DNA of 64,000 nt from Paraburkholderia caffeinilytica (GCF_003368325.1 NZ_CP031467.1:1736001-1800000); one strand, 5' to 3'. Positions 38,631 through 48,784 are shown, counted from the stretch's first letter. Numbers and translations are program-made. Notes: a model not told the origin generated them from the letters alone.

Positions 38631-39338
38631 TTATTGCGTTTGCGGCGTTTCGCGCACCTTGCGTGGCCGGCCGCGCGGCAGCGGTGAAACGCGCCGGTTG
38701 GCGGCCCGTGCCGCCCATTCACGGTAGGTGTCGCTGCCCAAAACCCAGCCTTTCAAGGTGGCCTGCTGAAGCTGGCTGGCTTCGCGTTCGTCGAGCGGCT
38801 GCTCGCACAACTCCCGGTAAGCGCGCTGTCGCTCGAACGGCGTGTTGCCGAGCGACCAGTACAACGGGTGATCGGTAATCAGGCTATCGAGCGTGAGGCC
38901 GATGTGATGACGGTAGCTCGACCAGCGGTAGTCTTCCGGCACGCTCACGAGCCCGGCGCGCACCGGACACATCTCGACGACCCGGCTCGCGAGCAGGAAG
39001 TAACGCTCGCCTTCGATCACCGTGGCACGGTAGCGCCCCTCCCACAAGGTGCCGCGGCGTGCGTAACGCCGGTTGAAGTGCGCAACGTAGCGGCGTCCCA
39101 CCGCCTGCATCGCCTTCGGCAGGCTCGACTCTTCAGTCGGCGTGACGAGCAGTTGCACAGCGCCGGGCATCAGCGCATACGCGTGGATGGACAAGTGATG
39201 GTCGCGTGAAGCCGCTTTCAGACAGTCGATGAAAAGCTCGTAGTCCTGGTCGTCAACGAATGCGGGCTGCTGATCGAGTCCGCGGAGGATGACGTGCTGC
39301 GGCTGGTCAGGGACATAGAGACGTGCAAGCCGTGCCAT
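38631..39338 (-). CDS. REP-associated tyrosine transposase (RAYT)-like protein, catalytically degenerate
   Basis: A 235-residue member of the Y1 (IS200-like) transposase superfamily: PQHVILRGLDQQPAFVDDQD, ALMPGAVQLLVTP, ARRGTLWEGRYRATVI, and MCPVRAGLVSVPEDYRWSSY are the standard RAYT blocks. The HUH metal-binding motif (normally NHVHLL) reads GAVQLL, losing both His, and the catalytic Tyr of YxxxNPVRA is replaced (RVVEMCPVRA). The fold seems kept without DNA-cleavage residues, pointing to a domesticated or regulatory DNA-binding role. It lies upstream of gltB, separated by a terminator. Confidence 0.88.
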   Translation of the reverse strand: MARLARLYVPDQPQHVILRGLDQQPAFVDDQDYELFIDCLKAASRDHHLSIHAYALMPGAVQLLVTPTEESSLPKAMQAVGRRYVAHFNRRYARRGTLWEGRYRATVIEGERYFLLASRVVEMCPVRAGLVSVPEDYRWSSYRHHIGLTLDSLITDHPLYWSLGNTPFERQRAYRELCEQPLDEREASQLQQATLKGWVLGSDTYREWAARAANRRVSPLPRGRPRKVRETPQTQ

Positions 39339-39525
39339 GCTGGAGTATCCAATAGTCGCGTTGGTACATACCCGAAGGTCCGAAGAACCGCGTACGCCCA
39401 GGGTTCGGCGCGGCGCGGCTAAGCCAGAAACCGCGCGGAGCCTAGGGAGAAAGCTCTAACCGCCGCGTATGGTTTGTTTCAAACGTTGTAGTCATAATGA
39501 GCGGGCCTTTTTTGGAGGAGCACAT

Positions 39526-40251
39526 ATGAAATTAAAACAGGCCGTAACGGGGATCGCGGCGCTTGCCTGCATGACAACGGCAGCACACGCGCAATCGGCC
39601 GGTAGCTTTTTCGTCACGTCAGGCTGGTTCCATCTTGCGCCTCAATCGAGCAGCGAACCGTTGAAGGTGACAAGCATCGGCGGCAGCCCGACCAACATCA
39701 CCGAAGCCAACACCGGCGCAACACTCAGTTCAGCCGACACTCTCGGCTTCACTGCTGGCTACTTCGTCACAGATCACATCGCAGCCGAGTTCGTGATTGG
39801 CGTCCCGCCTTCGTTCGACCTGGAAGGCTCGGGCAGCCTCGCCCAATTCGGCAAGCTGGGTCAGGCAAAACAATGGAGCCCGACTCTGCTGTTCAAGTAC
39901 TACTTCAATGCTCCGACTGCCACTTTCCGCCCGTATCTCGGTCTCGGTGTGAGCCGCATCTGGTTCACGGACGAAAAGATCACCAACGGCGTATTCGAGG
40001 CAAACGTTCTGCATGGTCCGACCAGTGTCTCCACGGATAGTTCGTGGGAGCCGGTATTTAATGCGGGTTTCACCTATGCGTTCAACCAGCACTGGTTCGC
40101 GGGCGTCTCGGTTTCGTACCTGCCGCTCAGCACGACCGCCAAGCTGAACACCGCCGCAAGCACCCCGGTCGGCACGCTGAATGTGCAATCGCAAACCAAG
40201 ATCAAGCTGAACCCGATCGTTACCTACGTCAACATCGGTTACCGTTTCTAA
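39526..40251 (+). CDS. OmpW-family outer-membrane protein
   Basis: A 241-residue protein with a Sec signal peptide (MKLKQAVTGIAALACMTTAA, cleavage after AHA) and an 8-stranded barrel pattern ending in Phe (VTYVNIGYRF), as outer-membrane proteins do. OmpW stretches: LGFTAGYFVTDHIAAEFVIG, SPTLLFKYYFN and FRPYLGLGVSRIWFTDE. OmpW porins pass small hydrophobic compounds and respond to stress. The start has a strong GGAGGAG five bases upstream. It is monocistronic, with a terminator after it. Confidence 0.93.
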   Translation: MKLKQAVTGIAALACMTTAAHAQSAGSFFVTSGWFHLAPQSSSEPLKVTSIGGSPTNITEANTGATLSSADTLGFTAGYFVTDHIAAEFVIGVPPSFDLEGSGSLAQFGKLGQAKQWSPTLLFKYYFNAPTATFRPYLGLGVSRIWFTDEKITNGVFEANVLHGPTSVSTDSSWEPVFNAGFTYAFNQHWFAGVSVSYLPLSTTAKLNTAASTPVGTLNVQSQTKIKLNPIVTYVNIGYRF

Positions 40252-40308
40252 CGCGTCACGAAATTGGGGCCGTTTAGTTAGGGTAGTCGAATTTTCGCGG
40301 CTTGGACA

Positions 40309-40340
40309 ACGCTGTCATCTATCCAATGACGGCGTTTTTC
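40309..40340 (+). terminator. Intrinsic terminator after ompW-type gene
   Basis: A 10-bp stem with one G-U pair (40309-40318 with 40326-40335, loop 7) followed by TTTTTC. The following 245 nt to the DUF883 gene hold no gene; a TTGACC at 40413-40418 with TGCAAT 18 nt later (40437-40442) is a weak promoter candidate. Confidence 0.8.
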
Positions 40341-40585
40341 AGTTTGTGCGCGCCGAAGGGCCTTTGCGTCGTGTAGAGCTCACCTGACGGGCTGGCGCGA
40401 GCATTTGTAAATTTGACCAGCAACCGGGTCAACCCGTGCAATATCTGCTGAGGAATGGGGGCCGCGCCACGTTGCACGGGGGCTGCGGGTTTGGCACCGA
40501 AGTTGCGCTCTCGAGGTGTCTCCTGCTGGCAACGTGTGTCTGCGTGACGGCGTGGGACTTTTTCATCCTCATCGACGGAGCGATC

Positions 40586-40966
40586 ATGACAACACTTCCG
40601 AACACGCGAGACGCCCTCGGCGAATCCTGGACCACCACCAGCCGCCGCGCGCGGCGTATCGCTCGCCATAGCCGGCATGCGGCCGAAGATATCGCTGGTG
40701 AACTGCGCACCCTGATGTCGGAACTCGAATCCACCCTGGCGGACGGCACCCAGGCCGACGCGGCGGCGTTGCGCGGCAAACTGCGCAAGCAGCTCGACAC
40801 GGCACGCGACCGCCTGAACGACACCCGTGAGGCCATGCGCGAACGCGCTGAAGTGGCGATCGCCGACGCCGACGACTACGTGCATGAAAACCCTTGGCAA
40901 ACGATCGCGATCGTCGGCGGCGTTGCGCTGATCGCGGGCGCGCTGTTTGCGTCACGGCTGCGCTAG
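40586..40966 (+). CDS. DUF883 (ElaB/YqjD) family membrane-anchored protein
   Basis: A 126-residue protein: a charged helical segment (residues about 25-95, likely coiled coil), the YVHENPWQTIAIVGGVALIAG motif, and a C-terminal membrane anchor ending in RLR. ElaB/YqjD proteins are inner-membrane tail-anchored proteins that associate with ribosomes in stationary phase in E. coli. The ATG is preceded by GGAG with 5-nt spacing. Monocistronic, convergent with the dGTPase-like gene. Confidence 0.92.
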   Translation: MTTLPNTRDALGESWTTTSRRARRIARHSRHAAEDIAGELRTLMSELESTLADGTQADAAALRGKLRKQLDTARDRLNDTREAMRERAEVAIADADDYVHENPWQTIAIVGGVALIAGALFASRLR

Positions 40967-41022
40967 GCGGGCTGCGCCAGGCGTGGAAGCAGGGAGAAGG
41001 GCTGCCGCCGGCGCGAACCCGT

Positions 41023-42225
41023 TCAGTTGTCGTCGATCACAAACAGCCGCTGATACTCCTTCACGGCGTATCGATCGGTCATGCCCGCGATGTAATGCGC
41101 GATCAGGCGCGGTTGCTGCGACGCGTCCGCCGATTGATAGCCGGGCGGCAATAGTCGCGGATCTTCGGTGAACGCATCGAACAGACCGGCCACGACGCGG
41201 CGCGCCTTATTGGCCATGCGCATCACGCGGTAGTGACGGTACAGGTTTTTGAACAGAAAACGCTTGAGCGCGGCCGCCTGCGCGGCGATTGTTTCGCTAT
41301 GCGCGACCAGCGGCGGTGCGGCGCGCACTGCCTCCAGCGAGGCCGGCGCGTGGCTTGCAAGATTGAGTGAGGTCGTATCGATCAGGTCGACGATCAACGT
41401 ATTGATGATGCGGCGCACCGTTTCGTGAATCAGCCGGCGCCCCTCGATCTGTGGAAAGTCGCCACGCGCCGCCGCATAGTGCGTCTGCCATAACTCGACT
41501 TCGGCGAGCTGCTCCACCGTGAGCAAGCCGGAGCGCAAGCCGTCGTCGACGTCGTGGTTGTTGTAGGCAATTTCATCGGCGACATTGGCGATCTGCGCTT
41601 CGATGGAAGGCTGCCGCCCCTCCAGAAAACGCTCGCCGAGCGCGCCGAGCCGCCGCGCGTTCTCGCGCGAGCAGTGCTTGAGAATCCCCTCCCGCGTTTC
41701 GAAGCAGAGATTCAGGCCATTGAACGCACCGTAGTGCTCCTCCAGATCGTCGACCACCGCCAGGCTTTGCAGGTTGTGCTCGAAGCCGCCGTGTTCCCGC
41801 ATGCATTCGTTCAACGCATCCTGGCCCGCGTGGCCGAACGGCGTATGACCGAGATCGTGCGCGAGCGAAATGGCTTCTACAAGGTCTTCATTGACGCGCA
41901 GGTTGCGAGCCACCGAACGGGCGATCTGCGCGACTTCCAGGCTATGGGTGAGTCGCGTGCGAAACAGATCGCCCTCGTGATTCACGAATACCTGCGTTTT
42001 GTATTCAAGCCGGCGGAACGCCGTCGAATGAACGATACGGTCGCGATCGCGCTGGAATTCGGTGCGCGCGCTAGGCGCGGCTTCGGGATAGCGGCGGCCG
42101 CGCGATTGAGCGGAATGCGCCGCATACGGCGCGAGATGCGCTTCGAGTGCTTCCTGCGACGGCACGCCGCTCACGGGCGTGCCTGCCGGATCATGCTTTA
42201 CTTCGTCGCTGCGCCTGTCAGTCAC
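41023..42225 (-). CDS. Deoxyguanosinetriphosphate triphosphohydrolase-like protein
   Basis: A 400-residue HD-domain protein of the Dgt type 2 (non-enterobacterial) group. Landmarks: [20 protein letters not shown], the metal-binding His and HD in [14 protein letters not shown] and [15 protein letters not shown], and a later [13 protein letters not shown]. These hydrolyse dNTPs to nucleoside and triphosphate. The start appears to be GTG. It follows aroB after about 74 nt, the usual betaproteobacterial order aroK-aroB-dgt. Confidence 0.93.
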   Translation of the reverse strand: MTDRRSDEVKHDPAGTPVSGVPSQEALEAHLAPYAAHSAQSRGRRYPEAAPSARTEFQRDRDRIVHSTAFRRLEYKTQVFVNHEGDLFRTRLTHSLEVAQIARSVARNLRVNEDLVEAISLAHDLGHTPFGHAGQDALNECMREHGGFEHNLQSLAVVDDLEEHYGAFNGLNLCFETREGILKHCSRENARRLGALGERFLEGRQPSIEAQIANVADEIAYNNHDVDDGLRSGLLTVEQLAEVELWQTHYAAARGDFPQIEGRRLIHETVRRIINTLIVDLIDTTSLNLASHAPASLEAVRAAPPLVAHSETIAAQAAALKRFLFKNLYRHYRVMRMANKARRVVAGLFDAFTEDPRLLPPGYQSADASQQPRLIAHYIAGMTDRYAVKEYQRLFVIDDN

Positions 42226-42299
42226 CGGACTCTCCGAAACATGGGCGGCGCCTCGTGACGCTCGTGCGTGCTGCCTTGCTGCGAAGCTACCGGGTCGGT

Positions 42300-43376
42300 C
42301 TAGACCGCGGCGGCCAGCGTGGCGTGCACCTCGGCGTCGGGTGCCTGGGTGATTAGCGTCTCACCGAAACGCTTCAGCAGAATGAATTTGATCGCGCCGG
42401 CCTCCGCCTTCTTGTCGACCCGCATGAGATCGACATAGCGCGAATCGCCGAGCGCAGGCGCCCGGGTGGGCAGATGCGCTGCCACGATCACGTCGACCAG
42501 ACGCTTGCGCGCGGTTTCGTCGAGATAACCCATGCGCACGGACAGATCAGCCGCCATCGCCATCCCGCAGCCGACCGCCTCGCCATGCAGCCATTCGCCG
42601 TAGCCGAGTCCTGCTTCGATCGCATGGCCGAAGGTGTGGCCGAAATTGAGGATCGCGCGCAATCCGCCTTCGCGCTCGTCCTGCGCCACGACCGACGCCT
42701 TGATCTCGCACGACCGCTTGACCGCCTCGGCCAGCGCTTCGGGCTCGCAGCGATTGAGCGCCTCGACATTCGCTTCGATCCAGCTGAAGAAACCGGCATC
42801 GGCAATCGCGCCGGTCTTGATCACTTCGGCGACGCCCGCAGCCAGTTCGCGCGCCGGCAGCGTGCGCAGCGCGCCAATGTCGGCGATCACGGCTTGCGGC
42901 TGATAGAACGCGCCGATCATGTTCTTGCCGAGCGGGTGGTTGATGCCCGTCTTGCCGCCCACCGACGAATCCACCTGCGACAGCAAGGTAGTCGGCACCT
43001 GGATGAACGGCACGCCGCGCATGTAGCAGGCCGCGGCAAACCCCGTCATGTCGCCGATCACGCCGCCGCCCAAGGCAATCAGCGTGGTCTTGCGATCGGC
43101 GCGCGAGCCTAGCAGTGCGTCGAAAATCAGGTTCAGGGTGTCGAGGTTCTTGTACGCTTCACCGTCCGGCAAGACGACCGTGGAGACTTGCTTGCCGAGC
43201 GGCGCCAGCGCGGCGCGCAGCGTGTCGCCGTAGAGCGGATCGACCGTGGTATTCGTGACGATGGTGACCGAACTGCCGGCGATATGCGGCGCGAACAACG
43301 CGGTCTGGCCGATCAGATCGGCACCGATATGGATGGGGTAGGCGCGCTCGCCCAGTTCGACATTGACGGTAATCAT
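42300..43376 (-). CDS. aroB: 3-dehydroquinate synthase AroB
   Basis: A 358-residue NAD+/metal-dependent enzyme making 3-dehydroquinate from DAHP in the shikimate pathway. Landmarks: [36 protein letters not shown] near residue 100, [20 protein letters not shown] near 132, and the metal-binding [10 protein letters not shown] near 254. The start ATG 43376 is chosen by family length; an ATG three codons up is equivalent. It lies 8 nt after the aroK stop. Confidence 0.97.
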   Translation of the reverse strand: MITVNVELGERAYPIHIGADLIGQTALFAPHIAGSSVTIVTNTTVDPLYGDTLRAALAPLGKQVSTVVLPDGEAYKNLDTLNLIFDALLGSRADRKTTLIALGGGVIGDMTGFAAACYMRGVPFIQVPTTLLSQVDSSVGGKTGINHPLGKNMIGAFYQPQAVIADIGALRTLPARELAAGVAEVIKTGAIADAGFFSWIEANVEALNRCEPEALAEAVKRSCEIKASVVAQDEREGGLRAILNFGHTFGHAIEAGLGYGEWLHGEAVGCGMAMAADLSVRMGYLDETARKRLVDVIVAAHLPTRAPALGDSRYVDLMRVDKKAEAGAIKFILLKRFGETLITQAPDAEVHATLAAAV

Positions 43377-43384
43377 ACGGTCCA

Positions 43385-43987
43385 TTATGACGCAGGATGT
43401 TTGGCGACGCCGACCATCTCGAGCTGCATCAGAACCATGTTGACGAGTCCGTTGACCGATGGCCGGCCGGTTTCGATCACGAAGTGCGCGCATTCCCGGT
43501 ATAGCGGATCGCGCACTTCGTAGAGCGCCTCCAGGCGCGCTTTGGGATCTTCGGTCTGCAAAAGCGGGCGATTCTTGTCGCGCCGGGTGCGCAGCCACAG
43601 ATCGTGCGGATTGGCGCGCAAGTAGATCACCACGCCCCGACTTTGCAGCGCTTCGCGGTTTTCTGGCCGCAGCACCGCGCCGCCGCCTGTGGCCAGCACG
43701 ATATTGTCGCGCGCGGTCAGGTCGGAAATCACGTGCGCTTCGCGATCGCGAAAGCCCGCTTCGCCTTCCAGCTCGAAGATCACCGGGATGCGCGCACCCG
43801 TACGCGCCTCGATTTCATGGTCGGAATCGAAGAACGGGCGATCGAGACGGCGCGCAATGGCCCGGCCCACGGTGGTTTTGCCTGCCCCCATGAGCCCTAC
43901 AAAAAATACGTTGGCGTGTGCGTCCCGCGCTTGCAACGGTGTCCCTCTGGCTAATCCGGTATGGTTCGTGCCGCAGCTTACTGGCAA
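43385..43987 (-). CDS. aroK: Shikimate kinase AroK
   Basis: A 200-residue P-loop kinase phosphorylating shikimate. Walker [10 protein letters not shown] at residues 31-39, shikimate-binding DSDHEIE near 54 and the glycine-rich [15 protein letters not shown] near 98; the lid region RRDKNRPLL is intact. The N-terminal ~20 residues are an extension of uncertain reality. It is 56 nt downstream of pilQ and upstream of aroB, a common arrangement. Confidence 0.96.
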   Translation of the reverse strand: MPVSCGTNHTGLARGTPLQARDAHANVFFVGLMGAGKTTVGRAIARRLDRPFFDSDHEIEARTGARIPVIFELEGEAGFRDREAHVISDLTARDNIVLATGGGAVLRPENREALQSRGVVIYLRANPHDLWLRTRRDKNRPLLQTEDPKARLEALYEVRDPLYRECAHFVIETGRPSVNGLVNMVLMQLEMVGVAKHPAS

Positions 43988-44043
43988 AGCGGCTGCCTTG
44001 TCGAGCCTGCAGGCCGCCGCTGGATGGCGGCGGCAGCGTGCCC

Positions 44044-45888
44044 CTAATTTGTCTGAACGACGCGCGGCGTGATGAAAACAGCCAGTTCACTGCGCTGGTC
44101 CCGATGGGCCCGATGGCGGAAAAGCGCACCCAAAACCGGTATTTTGCCCAGGACAGGCACTCGCGTCACATCGTCCCGGTTGTCAGTTGCGTAAATTCCG
44201 CCGATCGACACCGTACCACCATCCTCGACTTCGACGCGCGTTTGCACGTGCTTGGTGTTGATCGCGGGCCCGGCGTCGGTCTGCTCGCCGACGCTGTCCT
44301 TGGCGACGTCGAGGTCCAGCACCACTCTGCCGTCCGGCATGATTTGCGGCTCGACCTCCAGTTTGAGCGTGGCGCGGCGAAACTGCACGCCCGACACGCC
44401 CTGTCCCACTTTCGCCTGATAGGGCAGCTCGGTGCCCTGCTCGACAACCGCTTTCATCCGATCCGCCGTCACGACCCGAGGGCTCGAGACGATTTCACCG
44501 CGCCCTTCGGCCTCCAGCGCGCTCAGCTCGATGTTCAGGAGCCGCGTCGCGCCGGCGGCGAACAAGGTCAGCCCGGCCGTGGCGGCGTCGAAACCGGAAA
44601 TCGGCCGCGCCGACAGATCGTACACGGCACCGTCCTTGCCTCCGGTCAAGCCTCGCGCAGTGCCGTCGGCGTTGACAGCCGCCATGGAAAGCCGCACACC
44701 GAGATTGCGCGAAAACCCATGCTCACCCTCGACGATACGCGCCTCGATCAATACCTGGCGGGTCGGCCGGTCGATGGAAGCAAGCAATGTCGTGATCTGC
44801 GCGAGTCGTCCTTCGAGATCGGTGACGAACAGCAGATTGGTGCGCGGATCGGCAGTCGCGGCACCGCGTTTGGACAGCACGCGCTGGTTTCCGGCGCCGG
44901 TCAGCAGACGCCGCACGTCTTCGGCGCGCGCGTAGTGCAGCTCGAATGTGCGGCTTGCGAGCGGCTCGAGATCGGCGGCACGGGCGTGCGCTTCGAAACG
45001 CTGCCGTTCACGCGCGGCCAGATCCGTGATCGGCGCGACCCAGATCACGTTGCCGTGGCGTTCCATCGCGAGTCCGTTGACGTCGAGCAAGGTATCGAAC
45101 GCGGTACGCCACGGCACCTTGTCGAGCCGGAGTGAGACAGCGCCGCGCACCCTCTCGCTCGCGACGATGTTCAGGCCGGTGAACTGGGCGAACGCGCCAA
45201 GCACCGCACCGAGTTCCGCGCGCTGGAAGTTAAGCGAGATCGGCTTGTCGTCGGCGGCGAGTTTGGCGTCGGCGGGTGTTTTCGGGGCGCCGCTCAGTCT
45301 CGCAAGCGGTGGCAGCGGGACCGGAGGGCCTTCGAGCGCCGAGGTTCCGGTGGGGTCGTCGCGCGCCGAGGCTGCGGATTGCCTCCGTAGCGGCACTGAG
45401 CCGTCGGTGTCGCCGGCCGGGTCGTCGGTGCTTCCGATGCCGGCGGTTGCTGCCCTTCGCGACACGCCAGTGTCAGCGGCGGAGTCATCCAAGGAATTGT
45501 CGTGGAACGGATTCGGCACTTCGGCAGCGATGCCGCGTGGTAGCGGCGGCACGTCGTATCGAGCATCGGGCGGCGCAGTGGCATCGTCGATCGGCATGTA
45601 TGTGGGCAGCGGCGGGGGCGATGCGTGCGCGATGCCGACGCTTATCGCCATGCTCACGACCAGACTGCGAGCCGGGTTGCGAACCGGGTTACGAATCCCG
45701 CTGCAAGCCAGGCTGCGAACCGGATTGCGAATCCCGCTGCGAGCCGGGTTACGAATCCCGCTGCAAGCCAGGCTGCGAACCGCGGTCCCACGCATACTTC
45801 CAGACAAGCCGCGACATACGCCAAAACCTGAACACACTCGAATGCCGGCCCGCGAGACAGCGACGCCGAACGCCTTCATCAGCCTCAT
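44044..45888 (-). CDS. pilQ: Type IV pilus secretin PilQ (short, AMIN-less)
   Basis: A 614-residue secretin-family outer-membrane channel. After a very long basic N-region carrying tandem repeats (residues about 36-72), the signal core ([15 protein letters not shown]) is followed by a Pro-rich segment, an STN domain ([20 protein letters not shown] near 222), an N1 domain, and the secretin domain with [20 protein letters not shown] and the end [20 protein letters not shown]. No AMIN domains are evident, making it more HofQ-like. It starts on a TGATG overlap with the PilO/PilP fusion gene. Confidence 0.9.
   Translation of the reverse strand: MRLMKAFGVAVSRAGIRVCSGFGVCRGLSGSMRGTAVRSLACSGIRNPARSGIRNPVRSLACSGIRNPVRNPARSLVVSMAISVGIAHASPPPLPTYMPIDDATAPPDARYDVPPLPRGIAAEVPNPFHDNSLDDSAADTGVSRRAATAGIGSTDDPAGDTDGSVPLRRQSAASARDDPTGTSALEGPPVPLPPLARLSGAPKTPADAKLAADDKPISLNFQRAELGAVLGAFAQFTGLNIVASERVRGAVSLRLDKVPWRTAFDTLLDVNGLAMERHGNVIWVAPITDLAARERQRFEAHARAADLEPLASRTFELHYARAEDVRRLLTGAGNQRVLSKRGAATADPRTNLLFVTDLEGRLAQITTLLASIDRPTRQVLIEARIVEGEHGFSRNLGVRLSMAAVNADGTARGLTGGKDGAVYDLSARPISGFDAATAGLTLFAAGATRLLNIELSALEAEGRGEIVSSPRVVTADRMKAVVEQGTELPYQAKVGQGVSGVQFRRATLKLEVEPQIMPDGRVVLDLDVAKDSVGEQTDAGPAINTKHVQTRVEVEDGGTVSIGGIYATDNRDDVTRVPVLGKIPVLGALFRHRAHRDQRSELAVFITPRVVQTN
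45684..45782. repeat. In-frame tandem repeat inside pilQ
   Basis: A 39-bp unit is repeated exactly at 45684-45722 and 45744-45782 (60-bp period, divisible by three), with related partial copies on both sides (about 45660-45790). It encodes the repeated peptide [16 protein letters not shown] in the N-region ahead of the PilQ signal core. Copy number may vary between strains without frameshift. Confidence 0.9.
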
Positions 45889-46817
45889 CAGGACGCCTCC
45901 GTCAGTGCCAGCGTGCGCGTCGCGCCGCCATTGGCCAGCGTGATGCTGAGCGCGTCGAGCCGCGTGACCCGTTCGGCACCGAATTGTTGCCCAGACACGA
46001 CCGTGGCGGCGCCGTCCGGCGTATCGAGCAAGGCAAGTCCATGTGTGCGATCGTGCAGCACGCCGACCAGGCGCAGTTGCGAAGCATCCGGCTGCTGCTC
46101 GCCGGATGCGAGCATCTGCGGAAGCGAGAACGGGTCGAAAAACACGATGTCTTCTTCGTCGTCCGAATCGAGGCTTTCATCGGCAAACGCGTCCGCCGTC
46201 GCGGTTAATGGCATCGGCATCGGCTTAAGCGCACCGAATACGCGCAGCGTCGCCCTCACCGCTAGCGAACCGGCATCGCGCTTGACCGTCACGTCGACGG
46301 GCACGATCAGCACCGGCAGATCAGCCAGGCCGCGCAGAAATGCCATCAGGTGGACGAAATCGGTATGCGCGGTGAGCTGGACAGGACGCATGCTGTCAAC
46401 ACCCGAGCCGCTAGTGGCGCCCGGCTCTACCGAAAGCAACGAGACGCCATTCTGCGCCGCGAGTTCGGACACGATCCGCACGTCGTCCGCAGAGGTCCAT
46501 GATGCAGGCAACTGCGCGCCCGGTGCGGCCGCAGCTTCCTTGCGCAGCGCTGGCAATTGCGACAGCGCACGGCGCGCATCCGCGAGATGCCGCGTGGCCG
46601 CCTCCAGTGCCGTGCGGCTCGCCTCGACTCCGCCGAAATCGGCCACAACCCAGCCATGCGCGCCAAGTCCGAATACCAGCGCAGCGATCAGTAGCGCGAC
46701 CAGCCAACGGCGCCGACGACTCCAGGCAGCGAGCGGCAGGCGCACACCCTTGGTCCACTGGGAAAAAGAAAGCCGCGCGCTCGCCGCGCCGCCGAACTCG
46801 GCAAAAGTCGTGCTCAT
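45888..46817 (-). CDS. PilO-PilP fusion protein (type IV pilus alignment subcomplex)
   Basis: A 309-residue inner-membrane protein. Residues about 36-60 are one membrane segment, then a coiled region and PilO-like periplasmic domain (about 75-195). After an acidic linker (ESLDSDDEED) comes a PilP-like module: the DPFSLP motif and LRLVGVLHDRTHGLALLDTPDG near 255, with a beta-domain to the end. Separate PilO (~200 residues) and PilP (~170 residues) are usual. The ATG overlaps the pilN stop by 4 nt, and pilQ follows at once. Confidence 0.82.
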   Translation of the reverse strand: MSTTFAEFGGAASARLSFSQWTKGVRLPLAAWSRRRRWLVALLIAALVFGLGAHGWVVADFGGVEASRTALEAATRHLADARRALSQLPALRKEAAAAPGAQLPASWTSADDVRIVSELAAQNGVSLLSVEPGATSGSGVDSMRPVQLTAHTDFVHLMAFLRGLADLPVLIVPVDVTVKRDAGSLAVRATLRVFGALKPMPMPLTATADAFADESLDSDDEEDIVFFDPFSLPQMLASGEQQPDASQLRLVGVLHDRTHGLALLDTPDGAATVVSGQQFGAERVTRLDALSITLANGGATRTLALTEAS

Positions 46818-47542
46818 TTCGTACCTCCTGATTGTTCAGATTTCATGAGACGTTGCGCCGCCGGGCCGAACGCAGAGGCCGTTTTCTTTGGCGGGTCGTC
46901 CCAGCGCAGATGCGCTCCGAATTCGATCGGACCGGTCACGCCGGCCGCCGCAACCGCGCCGCTGCGTGACGCCGAGGGATGCAGGTCGCTCACCTCGGCG
47001 CCCCTCACGCCGCGGATCGCACTCAAGCGTTTGAGCCACTCCGCCGACGCGATGTGTCCACGCGAGGTCGCGAGCAATTCCGTCTCATGCTCGCGCTGCC
47101 GCAACTGCTGCAACACCACGCCGTCACCGGGTTCGAAACTCAATGCATCCAGCAAATCGCGCAGATGCATAAGCGGTTCGGACAGGTTCATCGCACGCGC
47201 CATGCCTTTGCGTTGTTCGTCCTGCACCCGCAGCAACCTGGCGTGCTCCGCGAGCGGCACAGTCATTTCCGCGAGCGATCGTTCGATCGATGCGCGTTGC
47301 GCATCGAGCCGCGCCCTTTCGAATGCCTGCCACCCGACCAACGCGAGCACGGCCGCAAAACCGGCAAGCGCGGCGGCAAACCATTCGAGCAGACGCCGCC
47401 GGCGCGCGAGCCGCGCATTGCGTTGCCTGTACGGCAGCAGATTGAAGCCGCCGAGCCACGGTCGTGCAAAGCGTGCGCCACGCGTAGAAGCACGCCTATT
47501 CGGGCCCGCCGGATCGAGACGAAGAGATAAGCCGCGCATCAT
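46814..47542 (-). CDS. pilN: Type IV pilus assembly protein PilN
   Basis: A 242-residue bitopic protein. The conserved cytoplasmic N-terminal FNLLPYRQ motif (residues about 34-41), which binds PilM, precedes the membrane segment (about 55-75) and a periplasmic coiled coil plus ferredoxin-like fold. The ATG at 47542 overlaps the pilM stop as ATGATG. It forms the inner-membrane alignment complex with PilM and PilO/P. Confidence 0.88.
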   Translation of the reverse strand: MMRGLSLRLDPAGPNRRASTRGARFARPWLGGFNLLPYRQRNARLARRRRLLEWFAAALAGFAAVLALVGWQAFERARLDAQRASIERSLAEMTVPLAEHARLLRVQDEQRKGMARAMNLSEPLMHLRDLLDALSFEPGDGVVLQQLRQREHETELLATSRGHIASAEWLKRLSAIRGVRGAEVSDLHPSASRSGAVAAAGVTGPIEFGAHLRWDDPPKKTASAFGPAAQRLMKSEQSGGTK

Positions 47543-48531
47543 TCGAGTACGCCGCGCAACGCAAGTCCGAATGCGACTGCGGCGGCGGGCTCGTGCAACA
47601 GCGGATCGCGCAGTTGACGTGCAAGCGCAGCAAGCGCCGCGCATTCGAACGGCAACACAGTGCAGCCCAACACGTCAGCGATATCCGCAATCGAAAAACC
47701 CACGCCGTCGAGCAGATCGACTTCGCCGCTCAACAACGCGCAGTCGAGTACGGGGCCGTGGACGAGATCGCGCAACGCGTCGGCGAGATCGGCATGTTCG
47801 GGAGCCGGGTAGCGCATTTCGCCGACCAGGCAGTCGTCGACGATGCGCCAGCCATACACGCCGTCCGTACCGATCCAGAGCGCGACGTACGGGTCGTGCG
47901 GATCGAGTTCGTGACTCGCCGCGTAGCGCATTGCGCGTAGAGCCGCATGCGGCTCGCCGTCGATCGCGGTGAGCGAGATACCGGCGGTCGCGGCGCATTC
48001 GATACGCGCTTCGAGATGCTGGCGCGCGGTTGCGGCGATCGTCACCGAACGAATGGGTGAACGCGTTTCGTCGACGAACCAGTCGACCGCCAACGCATGC
48101 CGCTCGAGTCCTGCGATGCGCTCGACTTCGCTCATCACCGCCGGCTCGAGTTCGGCAAGCTCATGCCCGCCGTCTCCCGCGCAACCGGCGAGCGCGGCGA
48201 GCCGCGTGAGCGGCACGGTAGTGGTCAGCGTGGCCGAAGCGGGCAATGCCATCGCGCACCGCAATGCATGTGTCGCACACGCGCGCGGCAGTCCCGCGAA
48301 TGCGTCGCGCAAGGCACGCGCCACCGCGTGCCGGTCGGCGATCTCTGTGCCGGCCATCGCGCCCGTGCCGAGCGGCACGGTGCTCGCATGTTCGATATGC
48401 AGCGCGGCACGGGCGCGCGAATGCTGACTCACCACGATCAGCCGCACGGCCTGCGAACCCACATCGATTCCCGCAGCAAAACGCTGCGCGCCGAGTTGCA
48501 CACCTTGAAGCCACGAACTTTTGAACGCCAT
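47539..48531 (-). CDS. pilM: Type IV pilus assembly ATPase-fold protein PilM
   Basis: A 330-residue actin-like cytoplasmic protein: AAGIDVGSQAVRLIVVSQ near residue 20 is the nucleotide-phosphate loop, and SVTIAATARQHLEARIECAA and ECAALAALARQL are family positions. It binds the PilN N-terminus and the inner-membrane platform. The ATG at 48531 has GGAGGG five bases upstream. It begins the pilM-N-O/P-Q operon and is divergent from mrcA, as in many proteobacteria. Confidence 0.88.
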   Translation of the reverse strand: MAFKSSWLQGVQLGAQRFAAGIDVGSQAVRLIVVSQHSRARAALHIEHASTVPLGTGAMAGTEIADRHAVARALRDAFAGLPRACATHALRCAMALPASATLTTTVPLTRLAALAGCAGDGGHELAELEPAVMSEVERIAGLERHALAVDWFVDETRSPIRSVTIAATARQHLEARIECAATAGISLTAIDGEPHAALRAMRYAASHELDPHDPYVALWIGTDGVYGWRIVDDCLVGEMRYPAPEHADLADALRDLVHGPVLDCALLSGEVDLLDGVGFSIADIADVLGCTVLPFECAALAALARQLRDPLLHEPAAAVAFGLALRGVLE

Positions 48532-48753
48532 CACGCCCTCCCTCAGACTCACGCGACGAACCATTCGAACGCGAGTAACGAGGGAGGATTGTGCTTAGGC
48601 GCGCCGCTGCGCGACACTCAGCCGAATGGCTAACGTTGCGCGACGTGCGCCCTGCACGTCATCAAAGCGTCTACAGTGAAGTCATTCCCGCGCGACGTGC
48701 AGACTTGTCAAGAACTGTCAGTAAGCATGCCGAAAGCTGAAAAGCGAGGCGGC

Positions 48754-48759
48754 TATAAT
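48754..48759 (+). promoter_or_regulatory. Probable -10 element of mrcA
   Basis: A perfect TATAAT 25 nt before the mrcA ATG, in the 253-nt divergent pilM-mrcA gap. The expected -35 position (about 48731-48736) has no TTGACA-like match. The 5' UTR would be about 20 nt. No Shine-Dalgarno better than GGTGCC is visible. Confidence 0.5.
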
Positions 48760-48784
48760 CGCGGGACTGTTTTTTGGTGCCCAT

